From contig PKWH01000140.1 in assembly GCA_003131985.1 (NCBI GenBank), forward strand, positions 9,860 to 19,836: a stretch of DNA of 9,977 bases, read 5' to 3'. This DNA is from Acidobacteriota bacterium (GTDB lineage: Bacteria > Acidobacteriota > Terriglobia > Acidiferrales > UBA7541). Shown in pieces: positions 1-5,818 of the stretch (position 1 is the stretch's first letter; each line of letters opens with the position of its first letter). Under the pieces are notes generated by a model. The model searched no databases and was not told the DNA's origin. It saw only the letters and a program-made list of their open reading frames with translations. The position numbers and the translations under genes are program-made.

Positions 1-334
1 AATCGCCGCGGCGGCAGTAGAGGCAGGTATCGTCATGGCCGCCGTGCCAGCCGACGCCGACGCGTTGGCCCTTCTTCCACTCGGTGACATCGGCGCCGAG
101 TTCATCGATGATGCCCGCGATTTCGTGTCCTGGAACGCGAGGATACTGAATGCCGGGCCAGGCACCTTCTTTCGTTAGCATGTCACTGTGGCAAACGCCG
201 CAGGCCTGCACTTTGATGCGCACCTCTCCTGCAACCGGATTAGGAATTTCGCGCTCGACGATTTCGAAATCTGCTCCCGCGTGGGGGAGCTGGGCTGCCT
301 TCATTGGTGCTATTCCTACTTTTGTGGTGGCCAT
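1..334 (-). CDS. Zinc-dependent alcohol dehydrogenase, N-terminal part (cut by window edge)
   Basis: Medium-chain dehydrogenase/reductase that would oxidise alcohols or reduce aldehydes with NAD(P) in the cytoplasm; only about 111 N-terminal residues are visible. The GroES-like domain shows the CGVCHSD motif (residues 45-51; Cys48 is the expected catalytic zinc ligand) and the VPGHE motif (His70, Glu71). The structural-zinc loop begins at GWHGGHDDTC (residues 95-104) and continues YCRRGD, with Cys104 and Cys107 visible. Many relatives have Cys where this protein has Asp101, so the first structural-zinc ligand may be absent or variable. The start at 334 is supported by a strong AGGAGG Shine-Dalgarno at 345-340 with 5-nt spacing; a second in-frame ATG lies at 304. 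It is divergent from the MBL hydrolase gene, with about 136 bp between them. The family is clear; the physiological substrate cannot be told. Confidence 0.93.
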   Translation of the reverse strand, partial: MATTKVGIAPMKAAQLPHAGADFEIVEREIPNPVAGEVRIKVQACGVCHSDMLTKEGAWPGIQYPRVPGHEIAGIIDELGADVTEWKKGQRVGVGWHGGHDDTCLYCRRGD

Positions 335-470
335 AAATGCCTCCTATGAGTTTTTTACCACTTCTTATTCTTGCGCCGCTAGCTCGAATATAATTTCAGG
401 CTCGATTGGAGTATTTTGCATCGCAGTATGTTAGCTGACTCTTCCAATGCGTAAGGAGGTTTTGTAACCC

Positions 471-1535
471 ATGGCACGCGAAACCGACCGCATCATCGAC
501 AAACCGCTCTTTAGCCGGTCCGCCCCGGCGGGCAGGCTTACGCTCTTTGCGCTGCTGGCTTTCGCAGTGCTGTTCACGTCCGCGCCTGCGAGGTGTCAAC
601 TGGTGCCTGGATCAATGGACGTTCATTGGAATGAAGGTTCATCAAATTGCGCCAAGGACCCACAGCCTCCTCTTCAGGAGCATCAGTACAACACCCGAAC
701 GTACATTCTTCGAGAGAATCTTTGCACGACTTTCGAGGCGCCTTTCATGTACCTGCTGGTGGGATCAACGAAGGCGCTTTTAATCGACTCAGGCGACATT
801 GCAGATCCAAACGTGGTTCCGCTAGCAGAGACCGTGATGCGCCTGCTTCCGCCAGATGGTGCTGCAAAACTTCCTTTGCTCGTCGTTCATACTCATCGAC
901 ATCTCGATCATCGCGCCGGCGACGGACAGTTCGCACGTTTTTCAAATGCTCAGGTGGTTGGATTTGATATCGACAGCGTTCGGAGCTTCTACAAGTTCGT
1001 CGATTGGCCCAACGGTCTCGCTCAAGTCGATCTCGGGGATCGTACAGTCGATGTGATCCCGACGCCGGGGCACAGCGAGACTGAAGTCTCGTTTTACGAC
1101 CGCAGCACGGGATTGTTGTTTACTGGCGACTTTCTGATGCCCGCCCGGCTTCTTATCGACGACGCCAGCGCGGATGTTGCGAGTGCGGAGCGCGTTGCCG
1201 CTTTTGTTAAGGACCAACCGGTCAGTTTCGTACTTGGCGGGCATATCGAAATGAACTCTGCGGAGGAGTTGTTCGCGTGGGAGTCCCCATATCATCCGGA
1301 CGAACACGTCCTTCAATTGACCAAGGACGACGTACTCAAGCTTCCCGCGGCCGTCCGCAGCTTTAATGGCTTTTACACCGTGCGCGGCCAATTCACGATG
1401 GAAAATACGATACGCATACTTATTGCCTTCGCCGTTCTCATACTTGCGGCCGCAGTTGGCGTCCTGTGGGCACTGATTCGCTATATCCGGCGTCGCAGAC
1501 GCGCTCGCAAATCAGCCGCGCAAATCCAAACTTAA
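471..1535 (+). CDS. Exported MBL-fold metallo-hydrolase with C-terminal membrane anchor
   Basis: 354-aa metallo-beta-lactamase-superfamily hydrolase. The binuclear zinc motif HxHxDH is present as HRHLDH (His142, His144, Asp146, His147), followed by TPGHSE (His201), FTGDF (Asp220, the bridging acid) and GGH (His258), so the metal site looks complete and of the glyoxalase II/general hydrolase layout. Residues 21-42 are a hydrophobic export signal after a 20-residue N-region. Residues 313-337 form a strong C-terminal transmembrane helix followed by RRRRRAR, a basic cytoplasmic tail. The catalytic domain is therefore probably extracytoplasmic and tethered to the inner membrane. The start has AAGGAGGT at 453-460, 10 nt upstream. 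The substrate is unknown: the fold covers lactonases, thioesterases, phosphodiesterases and lactamases, and I see nothing that selects one. Confidence 0.9.
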   Translation: MARETDRIIDKPLFSRSAPAGRLTLFALLAFAVLFTSAPARCQLVPGSMDVHWNEGSSNCAKDPQPPLQEHQYNTRTYILRENLCTTFEAPFMYLLVGSTKALLIDSGDIADPNVVPLAETVMRLLPPDGAAKLPLLVVHTHRHLDHRAGDGQFARFSNAQVVGFDIDSVRSFYKFVDWPNGLAQVDLGDRTVDVIPTPGHSETEVSFYDRSTGLLFTGDFLMPARLLIDDASADVASAERVAAFVKDQPVSFVLGGHIEMNSAEELFAWESPYHPDEHVLQLTKDDVLKLPAAVRSFNGFYTVRGQFTMENTIRILIAFAVLILAAAVGVLWALIRYIRRRRRARKSAAQIQT

Positions 1536-1551
1536 CTGTACTCGCCGGGTG

Positions 1552-1570
1552 CAACCGGGGCCAGCGGTTG
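1552..1570 (+). terminator. Weak hairpin after the MBL gene
   Basis: CAACCG (1552-1557) and CGGTTG (1565-1570) form a 6-bp stem with a 7-nt loop, 17 nt after the MBL stop codon. No T-tract follows, so termination is only a suggestion. The rest of the 257-bp gap up to 1792 shows no convincing gene or RNA. Confidence 0.25.
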
Positions 1571-1792
1571 AGGCCAGAGGAGCGATGCCAACGGGGGATA
1601 TCGCTGAGCGAAAAAATAAATGGAGTAAGCCGGAAAACACAACGGAGGCCTCAGGGATTAAAGCCACATTCCTTTTTGAAGTTGGCGTATGTGACCGTAT
1701 GATGGCACTAATGCCAGTGGTCATGCGTTTCGAGCGCAAAATCAACCTTTTCCAACTGTCTATTTTGATCCGCGATTGGCAAAGGAGTGCAA

Positions 1793-2218
1793 ATGAACTA
1801 TTCAAGTCTCGGGCTGGCGGCGCTTGGTGCCACGGTCGCGTATTTTGTATTTGGTTTCTTGGTGATGTGGCTGGTGCCAAGTCTTATCAATGAATCCCGC
1901 AAGTACCCGGCTGTATTCCGGCCTGTGGAAGAAATGAAGACTGTTATGCCAGTTGGATTAGTCGCGACTTTCATAGCGATCCTGGTTGTCGCCGTAATTT
2001 TCGCAATGATGCATCCGGGCGGATCGGGCGCTATGGAAGGCGCGCGCTTCGGAGTGCTCATTGGCATTTTCGTGGTTTGCGCGTTTGTGCTGCACAACTA
2101 CGTGAACTTGAACATCGGGCTGAAGCTTGCTCTGATGCAGACGGTGGTTTACTTCGTCCAGTGGATTCTCGTCGGAATAGTCATCGGTCTGATTTACAAA
2201 CCCCTCGCTACACCATAA
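1793..2218 (+). CDS. Four-helix integral membrane protein, unknown function
   Basis: 141-aa inner-membrane protein that I do not assign to a family. Hydrophobic segments lie at about residues 7-29, 54-74, 86-104 and 115-134, joined by short loops. The longest loop (residues 30-52) is polar, with the sequence NESRKYPAVFRPVEEMK. The architecture loosely recalls small four-helix DUF families such as DUF1761, but I see no diagnostic motif. I chose the ATG at 1793 because AAAGGAG at 1781-1787 sits 5 nt upstream; the GTG two codons earlier at 1787 overlaps that Shine-Dalgarno and is unlikely. The next gene begins 63 bp downstream on the same strand, so co-transcription is possible. Confidence 0.82.
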   Translation: MNYSSLGLAALGATVAYFVFGFLVMWLVPSLINESRKYPAVFRPVEEMKTVMPVGLVATFIAILVVAVIFAMMHPGGSGAMEGARFGVLIGIFVVCAFVLHNYVNLNIGLKLALMQTVVYFVQWILVGIVIGLIYKPLATP

Positions 2219-2281
2219 TATGACTGCGTTAACGGGTATGTTGCTGACTGATCGAACTTTCAAGCTGTCTCGAGGAGACTC

Positions 2282-2869
2282 ATGTTCCATGCAAGACGAA
2301 GGCTTGGCGTTCTCGCGGTAATCTTGGCGACGCTCGCGATCGGCGGAATTGGCGCGCGGGCGGCGCAGAGGCACGCGCTGCAGCAATCGACTATGAGTCC
2401 CGAAGAGTTTACGAAAGCGAAGATTGCGCGGGCGCTGTCCGCGGCTCCGGCTGACATCGCCAAGGACGCGACAGTAGTGGAGCTGAATTTTCTGGGGAAA
2501 ACGACAGTCCTGCGCGCGGGCACCAACGGATTCACTTGCATGCCCGGCGATCCTGCGGGAGTGGGACAGCCGGCCATGTGCGAAGATGAGGCGTCGATGC
2601 AGTGGTCCAAGGATTTCGCTGAGCATAAGCCGAAGCCGACGAATACCGTTCCGGGAATAACGTATATGCTGGCCGGAGCTACGCAACGAAGCGACTCCGA
2701 TCCATACGATACGACGAGCAAACCCATCGCGATCGGGCCACATTGGATGATCATGTGGCCTTTCGATCCGAAAACTACGGGACTGCCGACCACGCACAAA
2801 CCGACCGGCGCTTACATCATGTGGGCGGGAACACCTTACGCGCACTTGCATGTGATGGGGCGTCCATAA
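2282..2869 (+). CDS. Secreted hypothetical protein with N-terminal signal peptide
   Basis: 195-aa protein of unknown function. Residues 1-28 form a classical Sec signal peptide: HARRR n-region, hydrophobic core at 8-22, and a likely cleavage after ARA at about residue 27-28. The mature part has two cysteines (Cys86 in FTCMPGDP, Cys100 in PAMCEDE) that could form a disulfide in the periplasm. The C-terminal half is rich in Trp, Pro and Met (HWMIMWPFDP at 154-163) and ends with PYAHLHVMGRP, whose His188 and His190 could bind metal, although this is speculative. GAGGAG at 2272-2277 precedes the ATG by 4 nt. It follows the membrane protein gene closely and ends upstream of the first repeat array. 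I see no transmembrane segment beyond the signal peptide. Confidence 0.82.
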   Translation: MFHARRRLGVLAVILATLAIGGIGARAAQRHALQQSTMSPEEFTKAKIARALSAAPADIAKDATVVELNFLGKTTVLRAGTNGFTCMPGDPAGVGQPAMCEDEASMQWSKDFAEHKPKPTNTVPGITYMLAGATQRSDSDPYDTTSKPIAIGPHWMIMWPFDPKTTGLPTTHKPTGAYIMWAGTPYAHLHVMGRP

Positions 2870-2960
2870 CGCTCGACATCTTCGGCAGGGAATTGGAACC
2901 TGCTCCTCGAGATTTCACGGAAGGTTTCCATTCTCCACGCGAATATGCGGCGAGCTGAAC

Positions 2961-3590
2961 GCCGGGCAGGCGGGCGCAGCAAGCAGCGCCCCTACGGATC
3001 TTGCCACGGCAAGGCGCGCCCGGGAGAAGAAACCGGGAGCAAGCTCCCGCACTCCAGAGAAACGTGGCGCGCTTGATTTGGAGATCGGCGTTAGAGAAAA
3101 TCAAAAAAGACGGCGGGACGTCGGCGCTACCCTTCGCGAAAAGACTCTGGGTGAATTCCGATGGAATTCACGAAAGGCGGAGCGCGGCCGGTCGTTGAGG
3201 CTGGGCAGCGCGGCAGCGGGCGCAGCATGCTGCGCCCCTACGGAATCTTGTTACGGCAATGCACGTTTGAGTGACTCATAGAGAAAAATCAAAAGAGCCG
3301 GCCCGTCGCGAATGCGCTCAGGGTGAATCCCTTTGGGATTCACGAGACGAGCCCGGCGCTACCCTTCGCGAAGACGCTCAGGGTGAATTCGTTCGGAATT
3401 CACGAAAAGGCGGGGCGCGGCCGGTCCATTCGGCTGGGCTTGCGGCGGGCACAGCATGCTGTGCCCCTACGCGATCTTGCTACGGCGAGACGCGTCCGGG
3501 AGAAGAAAGCGGGAGCAAGCTCCCGCACTCCAGAGAAACGTGGCGACGCTTAATTTGGAGATCGGCGGTAGAGAAAATCAAAAGAGGCGG
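2961..3590 (+). repeat. Composite palindromic repeat array 1
   Basis: Non-coding 730-bp gap between two convergent genes, filled with recurring modules in one orientation. Module A (core GGGCGCAGCATGCTGCGCCC then CTACG, ATCTTG, ACGGC): 2972-3003, 3218-3250, 3447-3479. Module B (core GCGGGAGCAAGCTCCCGC, then ACTCCAGAGAAACGTGGCG and GAGAAAATCAAAA): 3019-3106 and 3494-3584. Module C (CTACCCTTCGCGAA, then a GTGAATTCC/GGAATTCAC hairpin, then GGCCGGTC): 3121-3194, 3303-3349 (partial), 3353-3427. The order is A-B-C-A-C-C-A-B. No transposase, open frame with coding character, or CRISPR-like fixed spacer is present. The palindromes may also serve as transcription-ending hairpins for the genes that face each other across the array. 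The 90 bp before the array (2870-2960) hold nothing recognisable. Confidence 0.9.
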
Positions 3591-3599
3591 AGAGGGTTG

Positions 3600-4292
3600 C
3601 TAATCGTGCAGGACGACGCTTAGAAGCGAGGTGTCGATGTGGAGGCCGCCGTTGTATTTGATGAAGCCCAACTTGCGGAATTTGTTCATGAAGAAATTTA
3701 CGCGAGAGCGGGTGGTGCCGACCATTTCGGCGAGGGTCTCCTGCGATATTTTAGCCAGGACCTTTTGGGGTTTGTCTTCTTCGCCATAGCGCGCGAGCAG
3801 CAGCAGGGTGCGAGCCAAGCGCTTCTCGCTGGAGTTGAAAAGCTGATCGACTAAATCTTCTTCGACGCGGATGTTTCTGGAAAGCATGTAAGAGATGAAA
3901 CGGTCGGAAAACGCGTGTTCCGAGTGGAGGACGCGGGTCATTTCCTTCTTTTCAATCACCAGCAGAGTGGTGGACGCTATTGCAGTCGCCGAGCCGATTC
4001 GAATCGGCTGACCCGCGAGGCATCCTTCGCCGAAAAAATCGCCGGGCCCCAAGATCGCGACCACGGCTTCTTTGCCGACCTGATTGACTACCGAAAGTCT
4101 GACCCCGCCTTTTTGAATATAGAGAACGTTCCTGGCGGGATCGCCCTGCGTGAAGATTGCTTGCTTCTTGTTAAAGTCCGTAACTTTACGGGCGACACCG
4201 GCGGAATCAAGAAAAGCTTGGGCGTCGAAGGCGAGCCTTCCCTTGGATTTTATCTTGGGCTTAACGGTGGGTAATTTCAGTGTTGCGCTCAT
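3600..4292 (-). CDS. Crp/Fnr-family transcriptional regulator
   Basis: 230-aa transcription factor of the Crp/Fnr superfamily. Residues about 37-125 are a cyclic-nucleotide-binding-type beta-barrel (QAIFTQGDPARNVLYIQKGG, then GPGDFFGEGCLAGQ at 82-95 and RIGSATA at 98-104, in the position of the phosphate-binding cassette). A dimerisation helix follows at about 125-160, then a winged helix-turn-helix at about 178-215 with ISQETLAEMVGTTRSRVN; TTRSRVNFFMNKFRKLGF is the recognition-helix part. There is no N-terminal Cys cluster, so it is not an oxygen-sensing FNR; whether it binds a nucleotide is uncertain because the cassette has SA where CRP has TA/SA after Arg. The ATG at 4292 has no strong Shine-Dalgarno. 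It is divergent from the 103-aa gene and convergent with the secreted-protein gene. Its target genes cannot be read from the window. Confidence 0.93.
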   Translation of the reverse strand: MSATLKLPTVKPKIKSKGRLAFDAQAFLDSAGVARKVTDFNKKQAIFTQGDPARNVLYIQKGGVRLSVVNQVGKEAVVAILGPGDFFGEGCLAGQPIRIGSATAIASTTLLVIEKKEMTRVLHSEHAFSDRFISYMLSRNIRVEEDLVDQLFNSSEKRLARTLLLLARYGEEDKPQKVLAKISQETLAEMVGTTRSRVNFFMNKFRKLGFIKYNGGLHIDTSLLSVVLHD

Positions 4293-4302
4293 AAATAGAC
4301 GC

Positions 4303-4336
4303 TTAACTATGTTAACAGAATATCAGGGAAAGTCTA
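4303..4336 (-). promoter_or_regulatory. Candidate promoter and operator of the Crp/Fnr gene
   Basis: On the minus strand TAGACT (4336-4331) and TAACAT (4314-4309) resemble -35 and -10 boxes with a 16-nt spacer. The second box lies inside a perfect inverted repeat, TTAAC-TAT-GTTAA (4303-4315), centred about 17 nt upstream of the Crp/Fnr start codon. A dimeric regulator bound there would block the promoter, so negative autoregulation is plausible. Both boxes match consensus only in 4 of 6 positions. Confidence 0.3.
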
Positions 4337-4390
4337 GGCGAACATAAAGCGAAGGTGATATCCTCGCGATGCAGGTCGCGAACGCAGTCT

Positions 4391-4425
4391 CTTCGCGAAG
4401 AAAGCGTGAATTCCATCGGAATGAG
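4391..4425 (+). repeat. Degenerate copy of repeat module C
   Basis: CTTCGCGAAGAAAGC followed by GTGAATTCC (4406-4414), AT and CGGAAT resembles module C of the two arrays (CTTCGCGAA, AGACTC, GTGAATTCC, GGAATTCAC) with a decayed right arm. It lies immediately upstream of the GTG start chosen for the 103-aa gene. The similarity could be partly chance, since only about 30 bp are shared. Confidence 0.5.
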
Positions 4426-4440
4426 ATTAAGAAGGGTACC

Positions 4441-4752
4441 GTGGAACTGAAAACTTGCCGCGTAACGGTTCATGACATGGAAGGGGTGGCGCACACGGTG
4501 GAAGTGACCGCGTCAACGCTTTACGAGGCGGTGGCGCTCGGGCTGAGGCAGATTCGCGGGAGCGAATGGGTGGAGGGAATTGCGGCAGGGCTGAACACGG
4601 TGAAAGTTTGCGTGAAGAACGTGCAGGTGGAGCACACGGTGAAGTTGGGCGAGTTTACAAAGTGGGTGGAACGGAACGGGAGGAGTCCGGCGGAAGTGAT
4701 TCGCAAGGGGAAGATTCGCGAGATTTTGGGAATGGCGGAGAAAAACCGCTAG
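4441..4752 (+). CDS. Conserved hypothetical 103-aa protein (Acidobacteriota type)
   Basis: 103-aa soluble protein with no known function. It begins ELKTCRVTVHDMEGVAHTVE, continues ASTLYEAVALGLRQIRG (25-40), SEWVEGIAAGLNTVKV (41-56) and VEHTVKLGEFTKWVERNG (63-80), and ends with a basic stretch, VIRKGKIREILG. From memory, proteins with this pattern are common and short in Acidobacteria and start at the ELKTCRV block. I therefore chose the GTG at 4441, which has a purine-rich AAGAAGG at 4429-4435. An in-frame ATG at 4369 with GAAGGTG 11 nt upstream would add 24 residues, but that extension is translated from the module C-like repeat and looks non-coding. It ends 103 bp before the OsmC gene. A beta-strand/helix fold is likely; no catalytic motif is visible. 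Confidence 0.8.
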   Translation: MELKTCRVTVHDMEGVAHTVEVTASTLYEAVALGLRQIRGSEWVEGIAAGLNTVKVCVKNVQVEHTVKLGEFTKWVERNGRSPAEVIRKGKIREILGMAEKNR

Positions 4753-4855
4753 GTTGTGGAAAGCGAGGAGTGTTACGAAGAGCAGAAAACAATATGGACG
4801 AAAGGTTCGCGCAGCCGCCATAATTCGAGCGTGTAGAACGTGAGAGGAGGCAGCT

Positions 4856-5335
4856 ATGTCGAAAGTGGTTTACGTTTCAAAATCTCGGATTGAGCGGAAA
4901 GTTGGACCTCTTCGTATCGCTTACTTGCCCGGTGAAGCGCGGCCGGTGGTGTTTAGCGTTCACGGAGAGATCGCCGAGCATTACAAGGTGGATCCGGCGA
5001 AGCTTACGGAATCTCATGCGGCCACGATTGACTATGTGATCGCAGCGACTGCCGGTTGAATGCTCGGCACATTCGGAGGTGCGCTGGAAGCGCGCCACAT
5101 CGATGCGAGCAACGGGAAGCTTGTGGGTGAAGTGACGGGCGAAGTGGAAACGGACGAAGGAGTGCTGGTTATAAGGCGGATTCATTTGGCGATGAGGCTT
5201 GAGGCGCCGGAAAAATCGCTTGAAACGGTGGAGCGGGTCCACGGGCTTTATCCGATGCACTGCCCGCTTTATCGGACGTTGCATAAGGCGATTGAGTTGA
5301 CGTCTTCGTTTACGTTGGAAAAAGTAGGGGGATGA
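4856..5335 (+). CDS. OsmC-family peroxidase, probable selenoprotein (in-frame TGA = Sec68)
   Basis: OsmC/Ohr-type proteins are cytoplasmic thiol peroxidases that reduce organic hydroperoxides with a pair of cysteines. Two frames, 4856-5059 and 5060-5335, share one reading frame and are separated only by TGA (5057-5059). Joined they give 159 residues, the usual OsmC length. The N-terminal part ends TIDYVIAATAG, matching the AAHAGC block around the first catalytic Cys of E. coli OsmC, so TGA takes exactly the Cys position (residue 68). The following MLGTFGGALEAR and the later IRRIHLAMRLEAP fit the central helix and C-terminal strands. The resolving Cys is intact at 136 (MHCPLYRTL). AGAGGAGG at 4843-4850 fixes the ATG. 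The second frame has no Shine-Dalgarno of its own. A SECIS-like hairpin lies at 5078-5096. Alternatives are a nonsense mutation of a Cys codon, a sequencing error, or two separately translated fragments. Confidence 0.85.
5078..5096 (+). promoter_or_regulatory. SECIS-like hairpin downstream of the in-frame TGA
   Basis: GGTGCGC (5078-5084), loop TGGAA (5085-5089), GCGCGCC (5090-5096): a 7-bp stem containing one G-U pair. The loop starts 25 nt after the TGA and has G at its second and third positions. As I remember the bacterial SECIS model, it asks for a stem-loop within the coding region just after UGA, an apical loop about 16-37 nt away, and a G near the 5' side of the loop; this fits. The same bases encode GALEAR, a conserved OsmC stretch in GC-rich codons, so a hairpin could also arise by chance. 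Confidence 0.55.
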
Positions 5336-5364
5336 TTCGAAGGAAAACGCAGGCGGAGGGGTGG

Positions 5365-5700
5365 CGGCACAGCGGGCGCAGCAAGCAGCGCCCCCACGGG
5401 ATCTTGGTACGGCAACACGTTTGGGCGAAGAAAGCGGGAGCGAGCTCCCGCACTCCACAGAATCCCGTCGAGACTTCGTTTGGAGTGCGGCGGCTTGCCG
5501 CCGCTTTCGCGGGCGCATCAGGGGCAATGGCGAAAGCGACATGTCCCGGGCGGGACGCCGGCGCTACCCTTCGCGAAAAGACTCTGGGTGAATTCCTTCG
5601 GAATTCACGAAAAGGCGGGGCCGGTCGTTAATGCTGGGCGGCGCGGCAGCGGGCGCAGCATGCTGCGCCCCTACGGGATCTTGGTACGGCAATACGCGTC
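5365..5700 (+). repeat. Composite palindromic repeat array 2
   Basis: Fills most of the 483-bp gap between the OsmC gene and the nitroreductase. Modules, all in the same orientation as array 1: A at 5374-5406, a shortened B at 5425-5461 (core GCGGGAGCGAGCTCCCGC), a module D not seen in array 1 (GCGGCGG-CTTG-CCGCCGC, 5487-5504), C at 5557-5630, and A at 5651-5683. The order A-B-D-C-A parallels the A-B-C-A start of array 1. Long open frames cross this stretch in several frames but only because stop codons are rare in the modules. The remaining 5701-5805 contains nothing recognisable apart from the open frame leading into the nitroreductase. Confidence 0.88.
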
Positions 5701-5818
5701 TGAGATGACCGCGGCGAGAACACCGGCGGTTCTGCAGAGGCTGCGGAATCGGGCGTGTGATGCTTGGCGATTGGGGAAGCGGAAGTTGGGCTTTGCGGGT
5801 GAGGCTAAGGAGTGTGCC

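Noticed and set aside
385..432. Promoter elements such as TATAAT at 389-394 between the ADH and MBL genes
   Set aside because: No -35 box at suitable spacing on either strand; the AT-rich gap probably holds both promoters, but I cannot place them.
1584..1893. Small plus-strand gene starting at ATG 1584 with a nearby AGAGGAG
   Set aside because: It overlaps the well-supported membrane protein gene in another frame for 100 bp and shows no recognisable fold.
1958..2851. Long minus-strand open frame of 297 codons
   Set aside because: Opposite-strand shadow of two genes with clear helices, signal peptide and Shine-Dalgarno sequences; its translation is Arg/Ser/His-rich and low in fold character.
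2961..3590. CRISPR array
   Set aside because: Repeats are long, of several kinds and irregularly spaced, with no uniform spacers and no cas genes.
3271..3603. Protein-coding frames within array 1
   Set aside because: The translations simply reflect repeated modules and appear in more than one frame; no start signal or family match.
5060..5335. Separate 91-aa OsmC-like gene starting at ATG 5060
   Set aside because: No Shine-Dalgarno; it continues the upstream frame without a shift and lacks the N-terminal half of the fold, so it is treated as part of one gene read through TGA.
5480..5818. N-terminal extension of the nitroreductase to give 365 aa
   Set aside because: The added residues are translated from repeat modules C and A and have no nitroreductase character; a good Shine-Dalgarno precedes GTG 5819.
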